A DNA stretch of 64,000 nt, from the NCBI RefSeq assembly GCF_000003815.2, contig NC_049991.1, positions 20,966,238-21,030,237 of the forward strand. Direction: 5' to 3'. Of this stretch, positions 33,870 through 45,405 are shown in pieces. The position numbers were made by a program, and so were the translations under genes. Each line of letters opens with the position of its first letter. The stretch's first letter is position 1. The notes under the pieces were generated by a model. It was not told where the DNA came from, searched no databases, and saw nothing but the letters and a program-made list of their open reading frames with translations. The DNA comes from Branchiostoma floridae. Its lineage: Eukaryota > Chordata > Leptocardii > Amphioxiformes > Branchiostomatidae.

Positions 33870-35110
33870 GCCTGCACATATCAACCACATGGTTGGGATT
33901 GCCGGGCATTCATCAAGCTACGCAACAAAGCCGAGAATATAATTATCAATTCGATTTATTTATTTGCAAATCCATGCCTGTAGGCTAATTACAGGGATAC
34001 AAACAGTGAAAAAGTAACAATCGTCTATTCTATAAAGCTATCTATAGGCATGATTCTACATTCTTTACTGGGAGGTTTGACTTCTTCTTTGGAGGCAGTG
34101 GCTGATGAAAAGTCCCCCGTCTTTAATGGTTAGTGGGTTCTATAATTCTAACAGGAATATAGTTTTTGGAGGTCTACAAACTGGTGAAAAGTTGGAAATA
34201 TTGTTTTGATAGAAACACAGTTTTCAATAGGGGATGGCCACTTCCATGGTTCTCAATGTGCAAGACATTAAAATCTAGAACATTTGTATCTATTTGACTA
34301 TATTACTGCAATTGCACCCAAAAACACCTAAAAATAGGTCATAAATATGAGATATTTTCACCTGGCACATATTGTTGGGATTGCTGCCCATTCATCAAGC
34401 TACACAACAAAGCCTAGCCACTGCTGGATGTATCCATCCAAAGCTAAACATATGGGCGACTTCAGAATCTACAACATTCGTATTCATTTGACTATATTGC
34501 TGCAATTGTATCCAAACGCACCTGAAAACAGGTCATAAACATGAGATATTTTCACCTGGCACATATCAAACACATGGTTGGGATTGCCGGCTATTCATCA
34601 AGCTAAGCAACAAAGCCTAGACGCTGCATGGGTGTAATCATCTAGAGCTTTACATGTGGGCGACTTTAGAATCTAGAACATTTGTATCTATTTGACTATA
34701 TCCTTGTAATTGTCTACAAAGGTACCTAAAACAGTATCAACTACATGGTTGGGATTACCGGCTATTCATCAAACCACGCAACAAAGCCGAGACAATAGAG
34801 ACGCTGCATGGACTTACCTATCTAGGGCTTTACATGTAAGCGATTTTAGAATCTATAACATTTTTATTTATTTGACTATATCCTTGTAATTGTCTCCAAA
34901 TCCACCTAAAACAGTATCAACTCCATGGCTCAGATTACTACCCATTCATCAAGACATGTTACAGAGCCTAGACATTGGAGACGCCGTAGGGATGTTCCCA
35001 TCCAGGGCTTACACGTGGGCAACTTTAGTATCTATAACATTATGTATTTATTTTACAATTCTTGTAATTTTAGCCAAAGGCACCAAAAAGCAGACCATAA
35101 ACATGAGAAT
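33870..35110 (+). repeat. Tandem array of ~180-bp units
   Basis: CATGGTTGGGATTGCCGGCT or variants recur at ~33890, ~34370, ~34573, ~34745 and ~34925, followed by ATTCATCAAGCTA and GCAACAAAGCC, then ATCTATTTGACTATAT. A single reversed fragment of the same unit lies at ~39525-39570. Confidence 0.85.
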
Positions 35111-36820
35111 TTTTTGCTTCCCAGAGAATAAAACTTAACAACTTCCCATGGTGTTGAGTGAAAAGACGCTCGTTACCAGTTTTCCGCTGTGTACACTTGC
35201 TTATCAAATGCTTCATTGTTTGAACTAACCCTTTAAGTTCATATAAACATTAAAGACGTCAGAAGGTGTACTTAGCTAGATCTTAAAGAGCCATGGCAGG
35301 TGCACACCCCACCAAGCTAAGCAAAGATTTGACTTTTATTGAAAGCTTCCGAAACACAAAAACCGCTTAACCCTAATCGCCATCTATCTCACCCTTTGTA
35401 GTAGAGGTTAATTTCAATTGCAGTGATATATGATTTGATAAGACGAAGGTGAAGACAATCAGTTATACGGCGATGTTAGACTATCAATGAAGTAAACGGG
35501 CCAGGATCGGCGTCAATAGGTCACGACTCGGTAACAGGATACATGAAAGGTCAGAGGTAACGGCCTGTGCAGCTTGCGTTTAAGATGTTCCCACAAGTTG
35601 TAGAATGTGGGCAATCTTTTGGGCTGTTCTTACCAAATACCAATGAAGTACGAAGATACATCAGAAAGAGGCGATGACCTGCCCTAATTCTGCATTAAAA
35701 CGACAAAGCTAACATTCGGTGAAGATCAAAGTCGAGAGATATCAATTTCAGGTTAGAAAGATGATGGGGTCTCTTTTAAACAAGTTTAACTACATCACCT
35801 GCTACATTCTACTACATCAGGAGTAGAATGGTTCTTGCTAAATGATATCATGCTCTCAAATTCAAACAAATAACAGTTTCTCGATATGAATTCAATTATC
35901 ATTCTATCAAAATTAGAGACGTGTCTTGATCAAAAACAGCTTACCAAATTACCGCATGTTTAACACAGCATGTGCGACAAAAATGACAACGTAAAACAGC
36001 ATAGTAAGCGACTACTGTAGTTTAAAGGCTAACTCTAAAATGTTATTTATTGGGGTTGACACCTTTATCTGACAGTTGAAGACGAATAATCCCAGTTTTT
36101 TCTGTTAATTGTGGATTCTGTGATGTTGATTTAAAAGGAAAGTAGTTTGTTTTGTCTATAAACGTGGAGAGATTGGGATGGACTTTGGTGGCCTCTTTCT
36201 GAAGCTCTTTTCTTTGTTGATCGTAAACGGGAAGATAGTTTGAAATTTAACTAGAATATAATTATATACAATTATAATATAATAAATAATCATAAGTATC
36301 TAATTCTTGACTATTCTTTACACTATGTGGGAACTATTTGTAAAACTACTGCTCTATATGTAGTGTTGTCGGGACATGTATGTGTGAAATTACTGTGAAA
36401 AAACGATGAAAACTGCCGCTCTATATGTTCCCCTATATGTAATCTTGTTATAACATGTATTTGTGAGTGACTGTAACAAATCGTTGAAGAAACGCAGTAC
36501 TACTATTTCAGCTGGTCTGATCAACTAATGAACTCTACAATATAGGACTGTGTAGTGTCCGTTCTATGTCAACAATACAGCATCAGCTTTAGCGGAAATA
36601 ATAAACTTTTCACATGAGAAATCATATTTTCGGGCCATTTCTTTTCGGCCAAACTTTTGCAAAGAGTATGTACATGTGTGCCAGTGTGTACAAATATAAT
36701 GGGTAGAGCTATATTTTGGTGATGTAATGATGTTTATGAAGAAGCTAACTTTATATGTCCGTTTTTATATTCGCTCGGCAACATATTGGAGAACTCTTGT
36801 ACACACCCAAAATTAAACTC
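35110..36820. other. Intergenic sequence, no gene recognised
   Basis: A/T-rich with a loose duplication at ~36350-36470 (CTGC..CTCTATATG and TAACATGTAT..GTGA). Nothing else is recognised. Confidence 0.35.
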
Positions 36821-36824
36821 ACTT

Positions 36825-36965
36825 GCTTACGTTTCGGTGTCTATCAGACACCTTCCTCAGAGCTTCTGACTTGCGTTCTGCTTCTCGCCGGTATATAAAA
36901 GTGAGTTTAATTTTGGTTGTGTACAAGAATTCTCCTAGCATGAAAGTTCATCTGTATTGGTAGAA
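36825..36965 (-). repeat. Second family with CTGANGA-hairpin-GAAAC core
   Basis: On the minus strand: CTGAGGA (36860-36854), a perfect 6-bp stem GGTGTC/GACACC with loop TGATA, then GAAAC (36835-36831). Flanking sequence (AAGAATTCTCC, GTGAGTTTAATTTT) is unrelated to the 46-kb family and partly repeats in inverted form. Confidence 0.55.
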
Positions 36966-36970
36966 TACAT

Positions 36971-37073
36971 TATGGAAATGCTAAACTTTCTTTCCAACAC
37001 GAATTAATATAAATTTAGGGTAAGTCCCTATATATATTAATTCGTGTTGGAAAGAAAGTTTAGCATTTCCATA
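36971..37073. repeat. Perfect 41-bp inverted repeat with 21-base loop
   Basis: The arms 36971-37011 and 37033-37073 are exactly complementary (left arm begins TATGGAAATGCTAAAC). GAATTCTCCTA occurs on both sides (~36926 and ~37076). This is a short fold-back element. Confidence 0.92.
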
Positions 37074-37079
37074 AAGAAT

Positions 37080-38540
37080 TCTCCTATATCCTATATTCTA
37101 TATTCTACCAACCTGATGAAATTATTTTTGGATGTTATGTCTTTGTAAGTGCAATTGCTGCAACGTACAAGTGACAGAAAGCGCGGCGGGTATGTAACTA
37201 CATTATGTTCGTGTTGCAATACAATCGCCGACGATGCTCACGTAAACAAATAATGCGCTTTGCCTCAGTGTAAAACATGTTCTGATAACGACAAATTAGC
37301 ATCATTTGTATGAATAAATGGCAGCCGATGCAAAGTCTTATATGTGTATTTGATCTTGAATAAAGTTTGTGGTTGCTCATTTGCTGTTTTATCACGTTTT
37401 GAGTCTGTGTGTTAGATCATACAATCTTTATTGACACGACAAAAGTACAGCGACTTTCGTAAGGTCTACATGTATAACAACTACTTACAGTACAACTAAA
37501 CACACATATATGGATATCTATAGGTATGGATACAGTAACATAAAGGGTATAGCACGTCATTTACAAATTGGTTCTACGGTATAAACAATCGTGGATATAT
37601 TTACCTACTTGTACACAGTGAGGATTATCGCCTCCCAGAATGTGGTTAGATTTATCTATCGAACAGAGAGTAGCAAAGTAATAAAAAAGTTTACATCTGA
37701 TGAATCATTCAACCTACTAGGCTAGACATGTAACGTAATAAAGTAAGTCTTTCCGTGGAATCTATTTTAGATTTTGTAGTTCCAGAGACGTTTGAACTGA
37801 TTTAGCACGTTTTAAAGTGCAGAAACTCTTCCGGCATGACGCCAGCTTTTTACCAAATGGCAAAGTGATGTACGTTCTTAAGTAGAGTTTTCCTGTCAGA
37901 GAAGTTGGCCGGCCTCGCAGACAAAGAGAGACAATTACCCTTATTTACATCTAGCGTGGTCTGATTTCCCTGGCAAATTTCCCGATTTTCGCGAATTCTT
38001 CTACTTCCTTCCCCCGTAGGACGGTCTGGTGGAAGCTAGAATATCTCAACATTAAGATTCCATTGATCTTGCGCAATGCCGTCGACTTGAGATGCACACT
38101 CACCTCCAGAATAAAACGTTGATGCCAAACACCATTAGCGGATCGGCAAAGCGATCAAAATGTGACGTTACTTGCATGCTAGGCAGAAACCTAACGAAAG
38201 TGGATCTTGTAGCGTAGCACACCTGAATCAGACACTTGTTATACCCAGGTACCGTTTATGTTCAGGTATGTATGTTGGCAAGAGTCGCAGGAAGAGTAGC
38301 TACAGTGTACATGTATGTTGTTTGGCTTGATGTCATCAAAATTAACTTGTACTTAAACAATCACAAACAATATCCTATTCGAATATCCCGGGAGAACACA
38401 GCCTCCAATCAACATATACCGGTGGCAAGCCAGTACCCATAGGTCACAATGATAACCACCATGAATAGGCCACCGACAAGCCGAGATCTGCTTGGAGATT
38501 AAATAGAGCAAATATAAAAACGTACTTTTTAATGAGAGTT
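37080..38540. other. Intergenic sequence, no gene recognised
   Basis: A reversed retroelement tail may start at ~37418 (CAATCTTTATTGACACGAC). No other structure or coding signal is seen. Confidence 0.35.
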
Positions 38541-38660
38541 CTTTAGTAGTGGATTCTACCTGAAACGTCTGACCGTTTCCAAAATCATATCGAGTTGCTT
38601 GAGAAACTGACATTTGGTGTATCGTATTACTTGAATGTCTAACCTTCATTGACGTAGGAA
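38540..38660 (+). repeat. Copy of the CTGANGA-hairpin-GAAAC family, core partly decayed
   Basis: The stem GTAG/CTAC around TGGATT and the second hairpin GAAACG/CGTTTC around TCTGAC remain, followed by ATCATATCGAGTTGCTTGAG. The CTGANGA element is lost. Confidence 0.55.
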
Positions 38661-38787
38661 GAATATTATTTGCTCTTTTAAGAGCCTATCACACATATTG
38701 AAAAAAAGAAAAGGGGCCCCCAGTTAAAGCCACATTAAACGCATTGCTATTAGAACATGCACAAAATTTCACCTGCGTTCAGGAAGC

Positions 38788-38992
38788 CTAAGACTACTCT
38801 CCGAGCAGAGGTTAGGCTCCGGGTGTTGTTTTTTTTTACGTTTTATTTAGACGTTATTATCTGGCTTTCTATTTTGTACTGTTTTCATTATGTCTCGCGG
38901 CCTATCAAGAAAACAGTGCAAAATAGAAAGCCCGATTAAAACGCCTAAAAGGTAAACAGCCAGAGCCTAACCTCTGCTTGGATGGTGGCCTA
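38788..38992. mobile_element. Inverted-repeat MITE (GCAGAGGTTAGGCTC family)
   Basis: Imperfect terminal arms contain GCAGAGGTTAGGCTC on the left and GAGCCTAACCTCTGC on the right; the internal arms also pair (CTTTCTATTTTGTACTGTTTT with its complement). A second copy starts at ~63886 and runs off the end of the window. Confidence 0.8.
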
Positions 38993-39694
38993 AGACCACC
39001 TTTTAGTTAACTTCAGGACAGAAATGCTGACCACAGGCCTGACCTGACCTGACCTGAACTTCTATAGCATAGGGTTCATAATCTCTCAAAGTTAGGAACT
39101 GAAACCAAAGATCGGCATATATCCTTCCCTATGACGTCATCACTACAATCCTTCTAAGCGCATTCCCACTTTTGGACGATGTTAACTCCGTACAAGGAAA
39201 GTTAAATGCCTTCAGAGTAAAAGTAAAAGTGGTGACTTAAGCAAGCGGAGGCGCTGATTGAAAGGAGAATTGCCAAGTCTCAGCGGAGGCGGAATCTCGG
39301 ATAACCTCATCGATTGCTTTAAAGAACTTTCACTAAGTGAAAAGATTTTTGTACTACTTTCTGAAAGGTTGGTATTCACGTGAACACGTCAGCCCAAGAA
39401 GTGGATTCACTTTGGGGTATCAAGTGTTGTTCGCGCCAAAAGCTTTACGTCAAGGTGTTAATACATTTGACGTCACCTCGCGTTTCAAAGAGACCAGCGA
39501 GGGACGACGCAGGTATCTCTGATGGCTTGATGAATAGCCGGCAATCTCAACCATTTAGTTGATGCCAACGGCTGAAATAAACCTTTTGATGTTAGGGTCA
39601 TTGACACGATTACGGTCATTGACGCAGAACCCAGAGGACATGGGTTCAAATCCAATGACATGACTTCAAGTACCAGAGTTACCAACCTAGGATT

Positions 39695-39940
39695 GATGTG
39701 CTCAAAAATTCGTATTTTCCCAGAACTATCGTAGAGTGGAACTTGTTATCACCAAGCACAGTAGGGGCATCTTCTCTGGATAGTTTTAAAGAACGCTTGC
39801 AGATAGATGTGCAAAAGTTAGGTGTGACAGATCGTTCAGTGTAATATAACCAGCTGCTGCCGCGCCGCGTGCCTGCGAAGCTGGTGTGTTACGCCGAATG
39901 GTGGTTATACCGGCTATATAGATACAGATACAGATACTCC
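39695..39940 (+). pseudogene. 3' end of a non-LTR retrotransposon reverse transcriptase with its tail repeat
   Basis: The frame from about 39706 reads SYFPRTIVEWNLLSPSTV, then SLDSFKERLQIDVQKLGV, ending at a TAA at ~39844. This is the usual C-terminus of LINE reverse transcriptase proteins. The 3' tail follows, with one unit of GAAGCTGGTGTGTTACGCCG and TATAGATACAGATACAGA. The element is 5'-truncated. Confidence 0.75.
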
Positions 39941-40100
39941 GCCGTTGTGCATTTGGGAAAGGCACGACTTTCAGCACTCTCGTCAGGTGAAAATGGATAC
40001 CTAGCTTCGGCTAGGGACGTCCCTCGGGAGGTTGTTACCCTTTTACTGCTGCTAGGGTCACATTTTCTATGCGGGGTAGGTTTGGCGAATTAAGAGGATG

Positions 40101-40121
40101 ATATATATATATATATATATA
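40101..40121. repeat. (TA)n microsatellite
   Basis: About ten TA units. Confidence 0.9.
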
Positions 40122-40754
40122 AGTGGAATAGAATGTCCATGCTTCTCGATATAAACTTTCAATTCTTTGATTCCCGACCGGGCCCCGGAACCCTGACTTG
40201 AATCTACGCCCGCGTGTGACCCCTGCCAAAGGCCTAGGTCCCAATTCCCAAAACGGGGCCTGGCCAGGTAGCTTTTGGATTGCAAATGAAAAATATGATT
40301 AAGAAAGTGAAAAAAACAATTAGTCAAGAGCATAATTTGTGTATATTCCTTGGTAAAAACTTTTCTTTTTAGCGTCTGCAAACATCCCGGCTTGGCTCCG
40401 GTGTATAAAGATGTATATGATATCATCTCGGCACGTTCACGTGGTTTGATGGACCGTTTAGTGATCCTACCGTGACAGCCGCGCTCCCTGAGTCACACCT
40501 CTCTGTGTAGTCTACACATCTTACCTGACAACTCTATTGCAACCGCTCCGCTTCATTTATGTTCGTTACATTCCGGTGGATATCGTAACACATGACGGAT
40601 GGTTAGTATCGTGTCGCACTTTCAGATGCACTTTGTCATCCTTCCGCTGTGCCGTATGGATATACATCGTAGTTTCTCTCTCTGCAGAGTTTAGCTGTCA
40701 CTGATGCGGGCCATCACAGCCTGTTATTTCTTATTGGTTGGACCAGCCAGGGGC

Positions 40755-41150
40755 TGAATTGTGAGGAACTTACAATAGGAGGGGTCATATCGCAAAGATC
40801 AGATGGTACGGTAGCATAAGATAGTATTAAATGCTGACAGAGGAGTGAAGCCGGCCTAGAAGTGTTACGCTTGGCCGACTATAGTCCTTGGCCATCTTTG
40901 ATACTATCTTATGGCACCATAGGGTCTGGGTGGAGACTAATATCGCAAGGGTCTGGAGCGAGCTGCCATTTGGCGCCACTCAGGTGACCTCAATATGACA
41001 GTAATTGCCCCAGGTGCTGTCATAGGACTGTGAGGTTCGACCACCCACACCGGGAAGGATCCCTACTCTTTTCGATAAGTGTGGTGGATTTCGAACCCGT
41101 TACCTTTGGGGTCTGCGTCAAACACCTTACCGATGGCGCCACACGATGCG
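40755..41150 (+). repeat. Dispersed repeat, interrupted by a MITE, with a tRNA-like segment at its right end
   Basis: The left part up to 40795 and the right part from 40940 rejoin to match 29283-29325. The right part (to ~41110) also matches 18889-19165 in reverse. On the minus strand at ~41145-41088 there is GGCGCCATCGGTAAGG and then GGGTTCGAAATCC, resembling polymerase III A and B boxes of a tRNA-derived SINE. Confidence 0.6.
40796..40939. mobile_element. Mutator-like MITE nested in an older repeat, 9-bp duplication
   Basis: It is flanked by ATATCGCAA at 40787-40795 and 40940-40948. The right end GTGGAGACTA matches the family end at 11635. The inner arms pair (CATAAGATAGTATTAAA with TTTGATACTATCTTATG). 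The left tip is shorter than the right, so the left end has lost ~10 bases. The uninterrupted site is at 29300-29315. Confidence 0.75.
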
Positions 41151-41254
41151 ATGCGTTTCTGCTTTCGGCCTCCCACCAGTTTTACTCCAACTCCTTAAAG
41201 TCCCGCAGACTGCCGCGCGCTTCTGACCATTGCCTGTTTTATGACTCTATCTAA

Positions 41255-41496
41255 AGGTGGACTCTCACTGCACTTGGGGCACCGGTGCAGCACTACGGGG
41301 TTCGTTCACTGCGGCACTGTTTTGTTATCATCGCGATTTTTAAAAATTTAGTAAAAGTAAATGTAAAAGTATGACTTAGAAGGCAACAAAATACACAAAA
41401 CGGAAGAGAAATCGTTCTTTATCTCTGAAATTCGTTGAGTCATCTACGAACCTCGCAGTGCCGCACCGGTGCCGCAAGTGCAGTGAGAGTCCACCT
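41255..41496. mobile_element. Harbinger-like MITE with long terminal inverted repeats
   Basis: The left arm starts AGGTGGACTCTCACTGCACT and includes GGGGCACCGGTGC. The right arm is its near-exact complement, ending at 41496 against an assembly gap. The left flank is TAA, the 3-bp target type of PIF/Harbinger elements; the right flank is hidden in the gap. Confidence 0.82.
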
Positions 41497-41668
41497 NNNN
41501 NNNNNNNNNNNNNNNNNNNNNNNNNNNNNNNNNNNNNNNNNNNNNNNNNNNNNNNNNNNNNNNNNNNNNNNNNNNNNNNNNNNNNNNNNNNNNNNNNNNN
41601 NNNNNNNNNNNNNNNNNNNNNNNNNNNNNNNNNNNNNNNNNNNNNNNNNNNNNNNNNNNNNNNNNNNN
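41497..41668. other. Assembly gap (172 N)
   Basis: A run of N beginning exactly at the end of a terminal inverted repeat. Any reading frame across it is meaningless. Confidence 0.99.
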
Positions 41669-41881
41669 GTCAGTGTTTGCGGAGTATCCAAGACGTTCCC
41701 AGAGTTACCTTAAAGATTCCATGAGTATGCACGAAGGAGTCCCGATAAGGCCCTGCTGCGGTAGAGGTCAGGGCTGTTTGCAGTTTTACAGCCTCCCGGG
41801 AGACTTATTTACAAACCGAAAAAGTCATAAAATCTGGTATCATCTCTCCTCCAGTAGTTATTTTCACATCGCCGAGCAATA

Positions 41882-43120
41882 ACTCCTCGCGTAATCCGCA
41901 CAACCTTGTAAACAAACGACCGCTGCTTTGCACTTGATTCTTCAATTCCACTGTTTTATGATCGCCTGAAGAGAGTTTATTGCGCTGACCTTTGGGCGCA
42001 GTATTTCTTTCAAGGACAGATCAAGAAAGATCGCTTTCTTAATGAAGCCATTTTTGTCCGGGAATATCAGGAAAGGGATAAAAGAAATTGCCAACTAAAG
42101 TCTACTAGTAGTAAAAAAGATGGGAAAACTAATCAAGGAACTAGGCGTCAAATCAGAGAAAAAAGTTTAACGCTACCGAGGAAATAGGCAGTTGCTACGG
42201 GGTGGTCGCAAGGTTTTAGCAGAATTCTTACAATTGCATACCATCCCTTCCTCATGTTGACTACTTCGGATGTGATTATGGAATGTTGAATTGTTTTTTG
42301 TTTTTTTTTTCTATTTGCTTTTGGACAGACGAGGACGATGTGGCACTGCACTCAAGTTTTTGTAACTTATATTAACAATGCCACATACACGGTACAGACA
42401 GAAGGAAAGTCGTGTAAAGTGCCTTTCCCAAGGGCACAACGTCGGGGGCACGGTGGGAATCGAACTCAGGACCCATAGATTCCGAGCCGAAAGCCCTACC
42501 AGTTACGCCACGAATGTTGAATTGTTTCTTTTTATTTTTTCATTTATTCCTTTATTGCGTTCGAATCTCGTCTGTGTCATTCACTGACATGCGCACTACT
42601 GGAAAGGGTTGCGGTCCTTATAAGAAGACGGAATGTTAAGCCATATGCATGGTCCGCATTTCATTGGGCTTGTTTAAAAGAGCTCGGGGATTTCTCCAGT
42701 ACAGCTGTTAAGACTAGACGGATCGCTCAACAAATTCTATAGAAAAGAAACGAATCATTTCACACTTTGTGTGTTTTGTGTCTTTCACGGTCACACTTTT
42801 ACGTTTTGTATGATATATCCAGTGTGGAAGCGAAGGTTACACATATCCTATTTAGGTCGCAGTGAGAGCGCAGCGCGATCGCCGTCCAGTGGAAAGGGGG
42901 CTTAAAAAGTAATATTTTACGATTCAGAACCCTACGCCACACCTCCTCCCCTCGTTAATTTGAAATCACTATGCAATAACCTGTCTTATCTGCACAAGCC
43001 TTGAGATAAACGACCGCTGCTTTGCACACGATTCGTCATTTCATCTGTTTTATGTTCGGTTGGACGGGGTTTATTTTCATGACCTTTGAGCACAGTTTCT
43101 CATCCCATCTTTGGAAAGTC
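41882..43120. repeat. Direct repeats (41882-42030 and 42945-43120) bracketing a mixed insertion
   Basis: Both arms contain CGACCGCTGCTTTGCAC, CTGTTTTATG and TGACCTTTG.GC.CAGT. Between them lie a SINE (42297-42511) and, at 42718-42905, a repeat whose sequence (ATTCTATAGAAAAGAAACGA, GTCCAGTGGAAAGGGGG) recurs near 61408-61560. Confidence 0.6.
42297..42511 (-). mobile_element. tRNA-derived SINE with target-site duplication
   Basis: On the minus strand the element starts with a tRNA-like head: A box TGGCGTAACTGG and B box GAGTTCGATTCCC. A conserved-looking body (GTTGTGCCCTTGGGAAAGGC) follows, and it ends with an A-rich tail. GAATGTTGAATTGTTT lies on both sides (42281-42296 and 42512-42527), a 16-bp duplication. 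The tail sequence (GTCTGTCCAAAAGCAAATAG) recurs on the + strand at ~50185-50210. It is not a functional tRNA gene. Confidence 0.85.
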
Positions 43121-43454
43121 CTAAAAGTAGGGGGATGGTGTGGAATTAGTGATAAGTAGGAAAGAATTTGAACTTATTTTTATACATGGAAAATATACAT
43201 AACGGCTTCTCATTTTAGCACGGGACATCCCATTCCTTCCAAAGGACTGCGACCGCTGATCTCCAGATTTACCAGTGGCAAAAGATAGTATCAAAGCTGG
43301 CTAGGGAGTACAGCGGGCCAACGGGAGTCATCGGCCACTGGAAGGCAAACACGAACCTGGCCTGGATTCACTCCTCTGCCTGCGATTGAGGATTTTCCCT
43401 TGGTCACTCGCATAACGCCGTTCAATGAAGGAACAAAAAATGTAAACCAGAAGG

Positions 43455-43680
43455 TTCGCTGTTAATGCAGAAACTTTCGTGGTGGATTAATATTCGCGAT
43501 TTTCGCGGCGACCGCTTCACGACGACTTTAAAACCACCGCGAACAATTTTCCATAATAACAAGAGACTAGAGTGCGTGGTGATACCGCGAAATTAAAACC
43601 AGCGCGAAAAGTCCGTTTTCCTGCTACCGCAAAATCAAATCTCCACGAAATTAAATGCATTTAGAGTATCATGTTGCCGT
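43455..43680. repeat. Repeat with many CCGCGAA/TTCGCGG palindromic motifs
   Basis: AATATTCGCGATTTTCGCGG, AACCACCGCGAACA, TACCGCGAAATTAAAACC and CCACGAAATTAAATGCAT are typical of a fold-back repeat. A shorter relative is at ~51160-51200. Confidence 0.5.
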
Positions 43681-44004
43681 AGGATCTGCTTGGAGATCAT
43701 CCGGCCGGTTCAAGCAGTGCGCAAGATGAATTCAGAAGCGTGATCCCCGCGAATGTCCTGACTCAGGGTTTCTTATTTGTAAACACACTACAGATACTAG
43801 AATCTATAGAATGGCATTCAAATTGAAGGGCGCAAGTAAAGGTTCAAACAAATAAATTTCGATTCTTGTTGAAACGAGAACTGTTGCTACCATCCCCTTC
43901 CAAAAGGCCCGGTATAAAAAATCGTGACCATACAATGTCCAGAACACAAGATATGAAAATCGTACGTTTATGCCATGTAAATAAGTGCAAAGAGCCTGTC
44001 TTCT

Positions 44005-44250
44005 CTGTCACGACTGGTGTAAAATTTACTCTCCCTTTCAGCGAGGTTGATGGTCTCCCCATGTTTTACACGAGTTTTCGTAAGCGGCGGTTCATTGTAC
44101 TCGCTAAAATCAGCTAGGAGTACTCCCCTAGTTCATTGGACCTTACACGTCCATATAAGAGTCTGTAACGGTTGGTGGAAAATTTGCTTTCCTGTCCTCC
44201 ATCCCTTTCAGCAGGGTCGGTGCCCTCCCCATGTTTTACGCGAGAGTGAA
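44005..44250 (+). repeat. Two-copy ~160-bp duplication with acceptor-like CCCTTTCAG
   Basis: Both copies read ..AAAATTT(A/G)CT..CCCTTTCAGC, then GGT..(G/C)CTCCCCATGTTTTACGCGAG or a variant. No coding exon could be assigned. Confidence 0.5.
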
Positions 44251-44639
44251 ACATAGAGCACTGAAGTTTGATCTGATGCTAACGAGGCATTCACGGAAAG
44301 CAGCGTGGATTTGAGAGACCCGATGAGGCGATGGCGTGCCAAGCCGCGACCTCCAAGTCCTTCACACGAGTTTCCCGAAACTCAATTCCACTCCTGTGAA
44401 AGAATGGAGTAGCTAACAAGTTGGGCAGGGGCAGGGAATTAGCTGGGATTTGCTGGGATCTGTATCATAGAGGCGCGTGTGCGGGCGGTTTGGAACAGGG
44501 GTCGAGCCCCCAATCTCTAACCTCCTGCCTTTGCTGTGAGCTTCCAGTTAAGGCCCCGCTCTCGCCTGTTTTAAAGCAAAAGCTGCGGAGCGGGAGGATT
44601 TAGGGTCCTGCTGAGAACCATTTACGGCTTTATAGAGAG

Positions 44640-44826
44640 TAGCTGTAGCATACGCAGCAGAATGCACCGTAGGAGCATTCGCATTACAAGAACTATCACA
44701 GTATGGAAGCCATTGTCACCAAGTACGCACGGTAGGGCCATCCTTACAAGATAGCTTAAAAGAACGACTGGATTTAGATGTGCAAAAACTAGGTGTGACA
44801 GGTCGTTCATCGATCAGTGTAATATA
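44640..44826 (+). pseudogene. Second copy of the same LINE reverse transcriptase end, frameshifted
   Basis: One frame gives RTITVWKPLSPST; after a single-base shift the other gives DSLKERLDLDVQKLGVTG before a TAA. It aligns with 39695-39845 and leads directly into the tail minisatellite. Confidence 0.72.
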
Positions 44827-45405
44827 ACCAGCTGCTGCCGCGCCCCATGCCTGCAAATCTGGTGTGTTATGCCGAAGGGCAGTTATATCGGCTATATAGA
44901 GACAGATACAGAAGCTGGTGTGTTGCACCGAAGGGCAGTTATATCGGCTATATAGAGACAGATGCAGAAGCTGGTGTGTTATGCCAAAGGGCGGTTATAC
45001 CGGCTATATAGATACAGATACAGAAGCTGGTGTGTTACGTCGAAGGGCGGCTATATAGAGACAGATAAGTGTGTTACACCGAAGTGCGGTTATACCAGCT
45101 GTATAGATACAGATACAGAAGCTGGTGTGTTACGCAGAAGTGCGGTTATACCATCTGTATAGATACAGATACAGAAGCTGGTGTGTTACGTCGAAGGGCG
45201 GCTAAATAGAGACAGTTCCAGTTGTTAGTGTGTTACCCCGAAGGGCGGTTTTCCCACCTGTATAGATCCAGATCCAGAAGCTGGTGTGTTACCCCGAAGG
45301 GCGGTTATAGCGGCTTTGCAGATACAGTTCCAGAAGCTGGTGTGTTCCCCCGAAGGGGGGTTATCCCGGCTTTACGGATCCAGATCCAGAAGGGGGTGTG
45401 TTAGG
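44827..45405 (+). repeat. LINE-tail minisatellite, ~56-bp unit, about ten copies
   Basis: Units of GAAGCTGGTGTGTTACGCCG, AAGGGCGGTTATACC and TATAGATACAGATACAGA continue the 3' tail of the adjoining LINE end. The array finishes in a C tract and an A tract (45412-45440). The single-unit form is at 39880-39940; a reversed expanded form is at 63285-63885. Confidence 0.88.

Noticed and set aside
41435-41724. Three open frames crossing 41497-41668
   Set aside because: They read through an N gap inside a MITE.
42420-42511. tRNA gene on the minus strand
   Set aside because: A and B boxes are present, but no intact cloverleaf is evident, and an A-tail and target duplications show it is a SINE head.
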